Source: Irpex lacteus
Lineage: Eukaryota > Basidiomycota > Agaricomycetes > Polyporales > Irpicaceae
Direction of reading: 5' to 3'
DNA: 64,000 bases
Assembly (NCBI GenBank): GCA_001986395.2
Contig: MQVO02000009.1
Span: 62,001 to 126,000, forward strand
The notes beneath the pieces are model-generated. The model worked only from the letters and a program-made list of their open reading frames with translations, had not been told where the DNA came from and made no database searches. Of the stretch, positions 47,879 through 58,705 are shown in pieces; within the stretch, counting starts at the first letter, position 1; each line of letters opens with the position of its first letter. The position numbers and the translations under genes were made by a program.

Positions 47879-48202
47879 AGGCGCGTCGTCGTCCAAATTA
47901 TACGTCTTGGTTTTGGGAGGTAGGGTTTAGCTTTGGGATCTTCATTGGAAGTCTAGAAACATACATGCAACTGTAAAATAGACATACACATACCTATGCT
48001 CGTCGTTGTTGTAATTCCTACTACTATCATATATTTTGCTTCGCATCGATTGGACACAGAATTCTGTTGTTTATTCAGAGGTCAGACGGGTCAGAATCCA
48101 CACTGCCAGCAGCGCTCAGTAGAGTTGGGGCGCCTAACACCCCGCGAGTTGAACAAAATACGAAATCGCCGTCGAACAATCGGCCTGCTCACCTACACCA
48201 TT
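47879..48202. other. NAD kinase 3' region / U6 upstream region
   Basis: A 324-bp gap, AT-rich at 47935-48060. It should contain the NAD kinase polyadenylation region and the U6 promoter. No canonical TATA box was seen at about -30 of U6. Confidence 0.4.
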
Positions 48203-48226
48203 GTCCCCTTCGGGGTGACATACGAA

Positions 48227-48257
<31 letters not shown>

Positions 48258-48300
48258 GGCCCCTGCACAAGGATGACACGCTTTCCCGGAGTGGTAGACC
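48203..48300 (+). ncRNA. U6 spliceosomal snRNA
   Basis: The 5' stem-loop GTCCCCTTCGGGGT (48203 on) is followed by AAAATTGGAACGATACAGAG, the near-invariant U6 block. This contains the ACAGAG that pairs with the 5' splice site, then AAGATTAGCATGGCCCCTGC with the AGC triad, then ACAAGGATGACACGC. This is the catalytic core that pairs with U2 and forms the internal stem-loop. The 3' tail after CACGC differs from the animal form and its end is uncertain. The first T5 run that could terminate Pol III is at 48341-48345, so the transcript may reach there. Confidence 0.93.
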
Positions 48301-48345
48301 TACGGGTCTCAATATTTATTGTCTCCCTTCCTTTCGATTCTTTTT

Positions 48346-50640
48346 CTGCCTCCTACAATGCTATGTAATCATAGCGGGGTCCATTATAATAGCGCGAACT
48401 CGCCCCAGCTCGCCCACGATCAACTTTATAACTGCCTTATACGGAAACTTCGCGCAGTATAGTACTTGTGTGCTTTCTCGTATAAGCTCTATGGAGGTAC
48501 ATGATACACAGCAAAAGCAACATGGTCGAATAACCAGAGAATAGCGTGGGCTTGGATACGGCATTAGAAGAAAGCGGTAACAATAGTATAGCGAAAGCAG
48601 ATCCCTGAGCAAATCAACGGAGATTATAAATTGACGAAGACCGGTTCTATGGCTGACAGTGCCTGAAAGAACATACCTAATAAGCATAGTCCATTGGAAG
48701 TTATGTAAGAATGGCTATATTTCGAAGGCCAGCGCATTTCACAGTGAGACACTTGGCCACAAATTGTTGGTTCCACATACACGGAGAGATTCCAGCGGCA
48801 GCGATGTCGCCTCGTACGGAGACCAATCAATTAGTGTAGCATACGGTATCGACCAGAGACCACGGAGGGTTTGATATGCTTCACCACGATGTGGATGCTG
48901 TGGGAATATACACCAGAGAAAAGCCCATTGTCCAGTGCTCGTGACTGTATACGCTGTCTTGGGCATGAATAGCTTTCATCAATAAGCACGCTGGTACCCG
49001 TGGTGTATGGGCACTTCGACCTTGAGTGCCCGAACAAGCAACTGTGGGACAAAACAACATATCCTCTCGACCCTCATCAGCAACAATAGAGGCAGTGTCC
49101 AAGATCGATATCGAGCGGGTCATATCACGTCGCCCGCAAGCACCGAGTGGCGACGCAGCATAGACATCCACGGTTCTCCATTGTCTGACCTTTTCGGAGT
49201 GAAGATTGGCGGGTCACGATTCTACGATTAAAACAGAGCTGCGAGATATATAAGAAGAACGTTTTGCTAAGTTAAACCGAGCAACGAGTGCTCACCCTTC
49301 TTCGCTGAAATAACTAGCTCCTTCGCTGTCATGTCCTTCTGTATGAGAGCAGTACTTGGTATGATGTGCGAGGAGCTAGTTAGACTCGTCGCCCCTGCGA
49401 CGACTTAATGCGCCCTTTGACTGCAAGACGATACGGATTGCCACTAGGCGTATCAGAAGGGAGGTCGGGTCGCAATTTATTCATAGGATATTCTCACGTA
49501 CCACAGGCGGGTACATCACTTCAAAGGGGTATTGTCATGCTCAGGGGCGACGGAGTACGGCATGAGGATCTGTTCGTAGGTGGTTATCATCTTCGAGGGT
49601 ACGTCGAAATCGCATCTGGAAGCTTACCACGTGCAATAGTTTTGTGTAGGACCGCTTCGATACATTACAAGCTCTGCTTGCACAGTAACCTATCCATTCT
49701 GCAGCTTGTTCAGTGCCACTCGCTTCCTAGTCTGTCAGTGGCACTCATTGTGTCGCGTTCATATTCAGAATCTAGGATACAGCATCATGGGACAGGCGTT
49801 CTATATCTTACATCACACCAAAGATGCGGATATCAGATACAAGGAACGCATTCCATCTGACCGATTGCAAGGTCAGTGAAAACTGCAACAATGGACAATG
49901 GCCAGCACTGCTCACCAGTTGCCCACGCCACCATCTGGGCGGCTACGTGATAGGTCTCAGGGCGGCGGTCACGCATATCCGAATCTGAATGAGTGTAGAC
50001 CTGTTTGTGGGTCATGAGCGTAAATTGAAAGCGGATATGTCTTCTACAGGAGATGTTGAACTAGCGTTAGTGATATACACGACGGCGCAAAGCAGTGAAC
50101 CAGCAGTGAAAATGGCATTGTCGTTCCTAACGTTGGTAGTTCAAAAACAAGGTGAGTGAGAATTTTGATGGAGGAGAGCAGGGAGTTGGATTAGTACGAG
50201 TGGTGAGAGCTGGAAGAGGTGGTAGCATAAAGTCTGCGAAGTCGTGTCAACGGAATCCCATTCATTACTCGAGTGCGAAGTATGCTCACCAGGGATGTTG
50301 GGGTACGTGGCATGGCGGCGAAGAAAGCAGAGAGCAAATGATCAATGTAGCAAGGAAGAAAAAATGCGCGATAACGGAGGTAAAATACGAAGGTAGAATT
50401 AATGTTCAGGTGGAGAGTGCTTAGAAGAAGGCGTGTACGGAAGAATATTGCGGTCTATAGTACAATGCAGTTGATGATGTGAGACGGGCATGAAGGAAAG
50501 CAAATAAACTGGAACAGCGAGCGGTCAAGAACAATTCGCAAAGCAGGGGAGCAGACGTTGTAGCACCCACCAATAATAAAGATTGGCATATCCATAGAGC
50601 GATGAGGATGCAGTCGTGAAGGTCGTGAACTCTCTCTGGG
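48346..50640. other. Gene-poor intergenic region
   Basis: About 2.3 kb. A hairpin with 12-bp arms (TAACTAGCTCCT at 49311-49322 and its complement at 49371-49382) is the only structure seen. A 150-codon plus-strand frame (49408-49860) lacks motifs. The rightmost part is the HMG gene 3' region. Confidence 0.4.
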
Positions 50641-52847
50641 TTAGTTCGGAACTCCCGCCCATGACGGAAGACGCGAGCCAGGTGCACATTCGACAGGGCT
50701 GGGCGGAACAGACCAAGCTTCCTGTTCGACACTGAGGGGTGGACGCCAGGACCCAGCAACGCGACGATTACCGGCATGTATTGCTCCAGGAGGCGGGACC
50801 CAGCGATTCGACTGCGACGAGGATGTACTGACAGCATGTGCAGATGGCGATTCAGAACCTCCACCTTGGACGTTGTGCATGGACTGGGAATGCGTGTAAT
50901 GATGTTGGTGCTCGCTGAAGTCAACGGGACGATACTCGGGCTGCTGTGAAGATGAGTGAAACTGATGTTGATACTGCTGCTGCTGCTGTACCGGCGAGTG
51001 CACGTATTGAGGCTGGGAGTGATGTACCTGTTCGAGGTGTTGCGGCGAGGCATACTGTTGAGCGGGTTGAAGTAATGACTGTTCCGTATTCCCATGGTGT
51101 TGTTGACATTGCTTCTGCTTGCGCTCCAGATAGCCGGCGACCATAGCCTGAAACTCGGGATCGGCAAGCACCTCCGGAGACAAAGGCAGAGCAGCCATTC
51201 CCTGAGGCATGTTGTCCTGATGGGCCATCTTCTGCTCTTGCGTGACGGTATCCTGAGGCTGGAACGTTTGCACGGACAAGGGCGCTGGCTCTTGTGGGCC
51301 AAAGTCAGACGTCTGATACTGAGGTGGTAAGTGATGTTCTGGGGTTCCAGCATGTTCAACACGAGCAGATGGATGAGCATGGTATTCGTTCGCATTCGAG
51401 GGGTCCTGCGGAGATGGCTGCTGCTGAATCGTATTCCACGGGTCCCATGAAATCCCGTCAGGCAGTGAGACCTCTTCTGACATCGCCTGTCCAAAGGTCG
51501 CATCTTCTTGTTGGAACGCGGAGAAGTCGAAGTCATTGAGCAGCGATGCAAAGCGTTCGCGATCCTGATCAGAGACTTCGTTATTCACGAGGTTCACATC
51601 GATCTGACCAGGCACGACATCGAGGAAGGGGGCGGCAGGAACCTGGAACACTCCCTCGTTGTTTTCGGGCATGGCAAGACCCATGGAGTTGAAGTACTCT
51701 AAGTCTCCGAACAAGTCCCCAGAGTTTGCAGGGTTGAAGTCCTGTGAGACGGTTTATGAGTGCACTGGCCACGTCAAGAACATAAAACAAAACAACAAAC
51801 CAAGTCTATTGAGATCGAGCCTGATCCTTCTGCATTCGTAGAAGCTGATGGTTCATCGCCCCAGTAGAGTTCGCCGTTGCTGCGAGGCACTAGGTCAGAA
51901 GCCAGCGACTCATCTCCGCTCTGAGGCGAGGGATATTGTGAGGTCGGCGGCCAGGCGAGTGGAGATAGAGATGTGGATGTACTAGTCGCAGGCGATAGAA
52001 TGACAAGGCTGGAAGACGGCACTCTGGAGCTTACGGCAGTGCTGCTGCCTGATACCTGCCTCTTGGCCCTCAACCGAGGAGGGAGGCGAGCAGGGAGATG
52101 ACGGGGTGCACGCGAAGACGGTTTCTGCTCAGAAAAGTTGAAAGAGGACGGCGCCAATGACAAGCCCAACATGTCGCCGGGCGAAGGAGTTTGATGGGAA
52201 GTGGCGGGTGTGGACGAAGATCCTTGCTCGAACTCAGAAAGAGGGAGAGGACTCTGCGCATGAGTCGGTGATGATGTTAGAGACAGTGGAGGTGACGGTC
52301 CTCCAGGACCATGTGTGGCGACAGGCCGCACTGACTGGGCAGCAAGTGCAGCCTCAATATAGGATGTGTGGGCCATGGACGTGAGCGGCAGGTGTGGCTG
52401 CTCTGCAGGTTTGGCCTTCTTGCTCTCCTTCTCCTTCGCTGCCTGTATCTTTTTCGCTGCCTTTTTCTTCTCCTTCGCCAAGGCGATCTGGTGTGATGAC
52501 CTCGGCTTGTACTTGTAGTCGGGATATCGTCTCTTGTGTTCTGCCTTCTCGGTGGCAGCCATCAACTCAAACTTCCTCCTCACCTCCTTCGTCTCTGTCT
52601 TCCACCAGTGAGAAATAATGCTTGAGGCCTTCGCCATCGGCTGCTTCGACCCATCAGGCAGTGGTGGGACATCGTCAAGACGCGTCTTCCTGTAGAGGAT
52701 CCACGCGTTTCGTGGCCGCAAGATCTTCTGGCCAGTGGCGGGGTCGACCATAGCCATTGGCTCCTCCTCGTCTTGCATTTCGACATCGCCAGTCTCGAGA
52801 TCGGCGGGAGGATATGCGCTCGTGCTTGAGCTGGCATGAGACTCCAT
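50641..52847 (-). CDS. HMG-box transcription factor (MATA_HMG type)
   Basis: Nuclear DNA-binding protein. Two exons give about 690 residues, with one intron at about 51713-51776. The HMG box lies at about residues 43-115: RPRNAWILYRKTRLDDV, then KQPMAKASSIISHWWKTE, VRRKFELMAATEKAEHKRRY and PDYKYKPR. The RPxNAF/WxLYR start and the KASSIIS-WWK middle fit the MATA_HMG/fungal mating-regulator subgroup. A Lys-rich segment (EKKKAAKKIQAAKEKESKKA), probably a nuclear signal, follows. Beyond are Ser/Pro-rich and then Gln/His-rich regions with a Q5 run near 50985, resembling activation domains. The stop is TAA at 50641-50643. No homeodomain or pheromone genes are nearby, so this is not shown to be a mating-type locus; a developmental regulator is the safer reading. 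Confidence 0.85.
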
Positions 52848-55050
52848 TGTCTCGTCACGTCGAGCTGCGGCTGCGAGAGCTGCCCGTGGTGCGCGGCGCT
52901 AAGGCGTTGGTGTCGTCGTGGTCGTCGATGAAGAGGGCGGCGCAGGCTGCGGTGTTGGAGAGACCGACGAAATGAAGAGCTCGAGCAGTGTGAGAAAGCG
53001 CAGACGGGGTTCAGTTTGGCAGGGATCGTTCGAATTGCCCGCCCGACGGATTTGTTGTACTAGGCGATGGTTTTGTGGGTCCACCCTTTTATCCCGACTC
53101 TTAGACCTGTACGACCACCAGCTCTACTCGGATACAAAGGCCTGTGTAACGTTGCTGGGCCATAACCGGCCACTTACTCGTGTTTTTTCTCGTTCTGTCA
53201 ACTACCATTGGCCATCTACTGTCCAAGGCCCAAATACACCCTCCCAACGACCAGCGCGGCTCAAACGAGATGCGTTTACCCAGGAACACCGTCCTTGTGG
53301 CTGATATTCTTGCAGTGGCCGCGTGATGAAGCTTAAAAGATGTACAGCCAGGATATATGTCGAGAATGGGATAAGATGAAAGACAAAAGTTACTGGGTAC
53401 AGACACCAACACCAGTGTTTGGCCTCCCGACGCCTTCCTTTTTAGGCCACCGCCATCACGTCATGAATTCCGCTTTACACTTGAGCTCAGGCTCTCAGGC
53501 AACTTCAAATTTGGCACTGGTGCCCCAACAACATGATTAACCTTCCGCCACAGCTATGTACATCCCTGTAGGCCCACTTTGCTATGGCCGCTTGACTTCA
53601 CGGGCTGGCGTCTGCTGGCGTTCTTGAAGGACGCTCAAACTTGAAGTACTTATGTAAGTCCCCCACGGCCAGGCCTTGTATGGCCCAAGCTACAACGCTC
53701 TACAACTTGGATTTCTACCACCAAACTTCCTCAGAGAATTGACTGGTTTGGCCATGTCTTAACGTTCAACGTTCAACGCCGACGCGTACTGTCTTGGGCC
53801 AGTATGCCGTGCACGCAGAGCGCTCGAGTACCAGTGTCACGATCAAGACTCGTGGCTTCAAAGGACACAAAGAGTACAAAGAGCACTTTGTGGTGTATCC
53901 ATCCCAACGTTCAACATACCACATCATGACGCGTGAATCTGTTGCGATGTATGACACACTGCGTCCTGCACGGACGTGCACGAATGCACAAACAGTTTTT
54001 GTAATATCCAGAAACTCTTTCCCTTCTAATAGATGTTGTACATACACTCCGCTACAGACTCGGATAATTACAGATACAAAGACAGAAAAAGAAAATACGG
54101 GACACAGACACAGACACGGGCGATGAAGAAGAATGAGACTGCCCGGGCGACGCCCTGCTCTGCAAGACGACGCACGGACAGTCGTGGTGGGGATGGGATG
54201 GGAGATGGGGATAGGTAGAGTATGGACGTGAGGGGAAAGACAGATGGGAGGAGAGACGTAGATATGAATATAGTAGTAGTACAGAATGGAATGGATAAAA
54301 ATGAAATCAGGAATGAGATGGAGATGGAGGATAGAGACGCGATGATGAGATGACGATGCTGGTGGTGGAGAGGAATGGTGCGGGATCGTGAGGCGATTAA
54401 AGGAGATGCGAGGGACGATGGGATGTGGGTGAGAAGATGATGATACAAGTCCATAAACAAGACACGGGATGACGATGGCCGACGATGGTAGGAGATGAAC
54501 GACCAAGAATGATGAAAGACGATGATGGTATGAGGAGAATGAGAAGATAAAGATGATAAAAAGAACAGAAATATCGTGAGCGTGTTCCATGATATAAAAT
54601 TCCGAATCCGGATCCATCCATTTCATTCGTGTTGCGCGGGTCGTTATGATTCCTTGAGTTGAGTCGAGTCGAGGGGGTAAGATGGGATGGGGTGGTTGGA
54701 TGCGTGAGGTTCCAGGTGTGCGAGGTTCGAAATGTTGTGCGGTGAGTTCGACTGTGGGCGAGGAATGTTATGGTGCGGGAGTGCGAGAAGGCAAAGGTCG
54801 TGAATGGATGATGACGACGACGATGAGTGAGTATCCTCTATTGATGCAATGTAGGGCGCGAGACGAGACAATGCTTCGGAATCGGGAGGATGAGGTGAAC
54901 CTGGGATGAGTACGACTAGCCGACAGCAAAGTCGGTTTGCACGGTGAAGCGCATATAACCCAGCTTGCTTGGAGCTCTCAAGTCGAGTTCCACAATCTCA
55001 TCCAAGCACACCGCTCGAACCCAGCCCGCTAAAGCCATAACCAAGGACGA
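52848..55050. other. Intergenic, strongly strand-asymmetric
   Basis: About 2.2 kb. The left part is the HMG gene promoter. From about 54120 to 54560 the plus strand is strikingly purine-rich with GATGAGATG-like words, making the minus strand CT-rich and free of stops (an open frame of 286 codons, 53766-54626). The composition argues against coding. It lies downstream of the gene at 55051-56759 and may be its 3' UTR. Confidence 0.4.
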
Positions 55051-56759
55051 TCACCTCCTACCAACCACCCTCCTCCTACTCCTCCCTTTCGCACCAGGCA
55101 AAGCCTCCACACCAACCTTCTCACCAGCAGCACTCTCCTTCGCGTCCTCAGCCTCGACCTTCTTAACAGCAGGCTTCCGCATCCGGCCGCTTGCTCTAAC
55201 TTTCCCTGTGCCTTCCTTCCCTACGCCTTCCTTCTCGTTCTCCTTCGCATTCTCCTTGCCCCGTTCCTTATTGTCATCTATTATCGAGACAATCTTGGAC
55301 TTCTCAGCTCGAAGACTCTCGCTAGCCTCTTCGTCCACAACAGTAACCACGCTCTCAACGGACGGTGCATCCGACACGACAGTCACCTCGCTCGCACACG
55401 ACGAGCTACTCGACCTCGCCCTCGTGATGACCGGCCTCTCTTCACTTCCACCTTTCGTCTCACTCTCCCTCTCCGTCTCAGAGAGCTGTAGAGAGGGAGG
55501 TAGAGGCAGTGCAGGCTGTTCGGAAGGAGGCGTAGCACCGAGCGACGTAATCTCCGACGTCGGCGAGTCCAAGTGAGTAGAGGGAGTAGAGGGCGACGCC
55601 GTCTCCTCGCGTTTATGTTTGTGGGCTTGTCGAGCGGACCTGCGCGTCGTCGGTGGAGGTAACTTGGTTGTTGATGGCCGAGGGGAAGAAGAGGACGAGG
55701 ATGAGGCGATGATTGAGGCGGGTTGAGGCGCGTCGACGCCCATGAGTTCCAGTTTCGTTGTGTCTTTCGTAGGCTCTGGTGGTGCTTCGCTATTTGGCGA
55801 TACAGCAGTCGAGGATCCTGACGAGGATTGTTCGAGTGATACGACAACACCAGCGAGCGGAAGCGCCTCGAGCATCGTCTCTGCTTCTGGTTCTCTACTG
55901 GGAGGAGCAGCGGCGTCGACAGTCTTCTTCGTCCTCGCACTCGTCCTGACCCTCTTCTTCGGCCGCTCGTCCGTGACGCCTTCGATCGACTTGCCAGCGA
56001 GCGGATCGAACACGACCTTGCCCGCGCCACTCTTGCGTTTGCGGAGGAGCATCCCATTAGCAGCCTTTTTCCCTTCCTTGTTCTCCCCGAACGTGTACGA
56101 TTGGTGTTCCTCGATCATCCAGAGGCAGATCTCTACGGACATCCAGTTGTAGGAATAGGCGATTGGACAAGGTTTCATCACTGGCGGAGAGAAGAGGCGG
56201 GTTAGGCGTGTTTGATTGGGTGCGGAAAGTGGCACTCACGTAGAAGGGCATGGATCCTCTCTGCTGTTCTTGCAGCCCAGTCTTTCCCCCACATTGCAAA
56301 GTGCTTCGGGTGCCTCGGGTAGTAGAATACCTTGAGCGCTGCGAGGACGAAGATACATTCTTCCTGAAACTCGCTCAGCAGTACTTCATTCCCGTCTGCG
56401 TCTGTGAGGTCGAGGACACCGTTGACGGTCCACGAGTGAAGGGCTTTTGTCCACCAGTCTTCGCCTGAGATACGTCCGAGGGTATGAGGTATCGATGGGA
56501 CACGGGCGAGGAAACGCGTGACGAGAGGGTGCTCCATCGTCAGTGTGCGACGGGTTGTCAAACCGGGAACTAGAGGACGGGTTTGAGGAGCCTGGTAGTG
56601 CTCGAATTCTTTGGGAAACTTGTAAGAGGTTGAAGGGGCGAGGCGTCCGAGGGGGTCGTAACGTGTCGTACCCGTCGAGGGCACAAACGGTTCATCGCGA
56701 GTCGACGAGGTCGCATACGTTACGCACGATGTCGACGCGTCGTTGGAGTAGTCTTCCAT
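55051..56759 (-). CDS. Hypothetical low-complexity nuclear protein
   Basis: Two exons with a clean intron (about 56182-56240; GTGAGT to CGCCAG). The N-terminal part, MEDYSNDAS through FPKEFEHYQAPQTRPL and MEHPLVTRFLARVPSIPHTL, is a folded-looking region of about 175 residues with LSEFQEECIFVLAALKVFYY and MWGKDWAARTAERIHALL. After the intron, CPIAYSYNWMSVEICLWMIE leads into a long Ser/Pro/Lys/Glu-rich region of about 370 residues with many basic patches (KKRVRTSARTKK; the terminus RSRRRVVGRR). The basic patches suggest a nuclear, chromatin-associated protein, which is inference. The family is not recognised. An upstream in-frame ATG at 56903 would add 48 residues; 56759 was chosen because the extension looks non-coding. 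TAA/TAG/TGA-free throughout. Confidence 0.7.
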
Positions 56760-58705
56760 TGCGTGGTTATGGTGGATGGATGGTAGGGTGTGGGAGACGA
56801 GTCCGAACCAAGAAGCAGCTCCCGACGTCTGTGATATACCGTGTGCACGCGTTCGGGGTCGTGCACGAGGCGTAGTGATATCTCCGCCGACTCTGAAAGA
56901 CACAAATGTGATAACAAGAAGTGGATAGTCTGCGATGAGTCTCTCGATGAGATTTTACTTAGAGATGGACGAGAACAGTGGGTGACTTGCCGTGCGCCGC
57001 TGAATACTGCCGCTCTGTGTGGATGTAAGCGTGTCGGCTGTGCGTGAGAGCGCGAGGACGCTGTTGAGGCGGGGCGGGGGAGTCGGGGAATAGGCTGGGT
57101 GAGGGGCGGGGGACGGTGGTGGGAGGGAGGGAAGGGAGGACTTGTGAATATAAATTGAAGAGGACTGCTCGCAGGCGGACCACGCATAGATCACCAATGC
57201 TTCGACCTCGCCCGATTCAGCTACACGGCTCCTCCGCCTCTCAGCCCTCCCGCCACTCGTTTGGTCCTTGTCCTCGCACAGCCATCCATTTCTTGTTTTG
57301 TCCCCTCGTCGCTGCCGACGACGACGACGACGACAAGGCGCATTTTGCCAGTTTTTGTATTTTATTATTTTGGTGTGGAAGGGCCATGGGTTTTGGTCGG
57401 GCAATGGGCGCTAGGGGACTAAACACGCATCTTATCTCCCGATCTGTTCAATTTCGCCGGTCCGAGAGTTTGGCCCTCGTGTAAAGCCGACGCGTGTAGC
57501 CAACTCGTGCCCGACTCGAATCCGATAATCACTCAACACATCCCGCTCGTCGTCCAGCTCGACGTGCTCGACCATGAACATGTTCTGCTCATGTCTACTC
57601 ATGTTGTCGCGCCTATAACAGGCGTCCTTGAGACATCGTACCAGCCAGCCGATTCCCCGAGTGACGTCAAATGGAGGTGAAATACAGACCAGATTTACTT
57701 CCGCTCACCGACCCATCAAATCAATGTCTCCGTGCGTCATCGGCTCTCTTACGAATTTACCTCCGCTATGTCTAAGTTCTACAATCCTCAACTGCTTGCT
57801 GCACGTCCTCAGCCTACTTACCGCCATCGAAGACAACTACATTGATCAGCACACAGGCACTGATCTCCATCTACACGTCGGGATTCTCCCTCGGCATGGA
57901 TCAGCGTCGGACCTTCCGCGTCTCGTACGCTTTTCGCAAAATGGTCAGATGTATAAGGATTGGCGTTCTCTTTCATCTTTTCGAATTCGTTTAGATCTGC
58001 TGTCTGAGTCAATGGACGTTGCAGCGACATTCGTCCGAACCACGCTACAGTACTCCTGACCTTCAAGTTTTTCTAGAGAGTAGAACGCGTAACGAGGGCC
58101 TACAGAGCCAACACACGCGACCAAACCATCCTGAACGCAATAATTCACATAACACTCACATATTTCTCACGAAACAGACCGACGAAGAGGCGTGGACGTG
58201 GAGTACGACGGGCGTGGTAAAGCTACCAGCACGGTGGAACGGCGACGGGAAATGTACTGAGCTCATGTGGACGTGGCTGTCTCGGTTAGAAATGCTCTTG
58301 ACTGTCTAGAACGAGCTTGAATTTGTTGAGGATTGACTGCGTGAGTCGACGTTGTTAGTCGCATAGCCTCAGCCATTTGGCGGTTGGTAGTAGAAGGGTG
58401 TATGACCATGCTATCGTACGTCACGCGAGAAGATGAATTGCATTCGTAGTGGTGTGGTTTCGTTCTCACTTGACAGGAATATCATATCGTAAATGTGTAT
58501 GCCTATGAGGTTGCTTGTGGCGGAGAGGCTGCAATGCCCTGAAAAGGGCAGGCAAAGATCAATTTCCGAAGCTTGCAGTGCAAATTAATATTTCATAGAG
58601 AATTAGTAGCACCAGGCGTACTGTATCGCAACCTCAACATACCAGCTATACCCGTAACACAGCTCCCAATGCACCTCTCAAGCACCTCCATCCCCTCACA
58701 CAATC
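56760..58705. other. Intergenic region
   Basis: About 1.9 kb. It contains a GAC trinucleotide run (about 57316-57334) and GC-rich promoter-like sequence near 57060-57130. Short frames (57116-57484, 57628-58059) have no motifs. The right end is the 3' region of the P450. Confidence 0.4.
57316..57334. repeat. GAC trinucleotide microsatellite
   Basis: Six contiguous GAC units in non-coding sequence. Confidence 0.6.

Noticed and set aside
50641..52847. Calling the HMG-box gene a mating-type locus
   Set aside because: No homeodomain pair, pheromone or receptor genes are adjacent, and the HMG type is shared by non-mating regulators.
53766..54626. 286-codon open frame on the minus strand
   Set aside because: Low-complexity CT-rich sequence explains the lack of stops; residues are mostly Ser, Ile, His, Pro and Tyr with no domain or plausible promoter.
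55383..56152. Long frames on both strands over the hypothetical nuclear protein
   Set aside because: They arise from Ser/Pro-rich low complexity; only the frame with a clean intron and conserved-looking N-terminus was kept.
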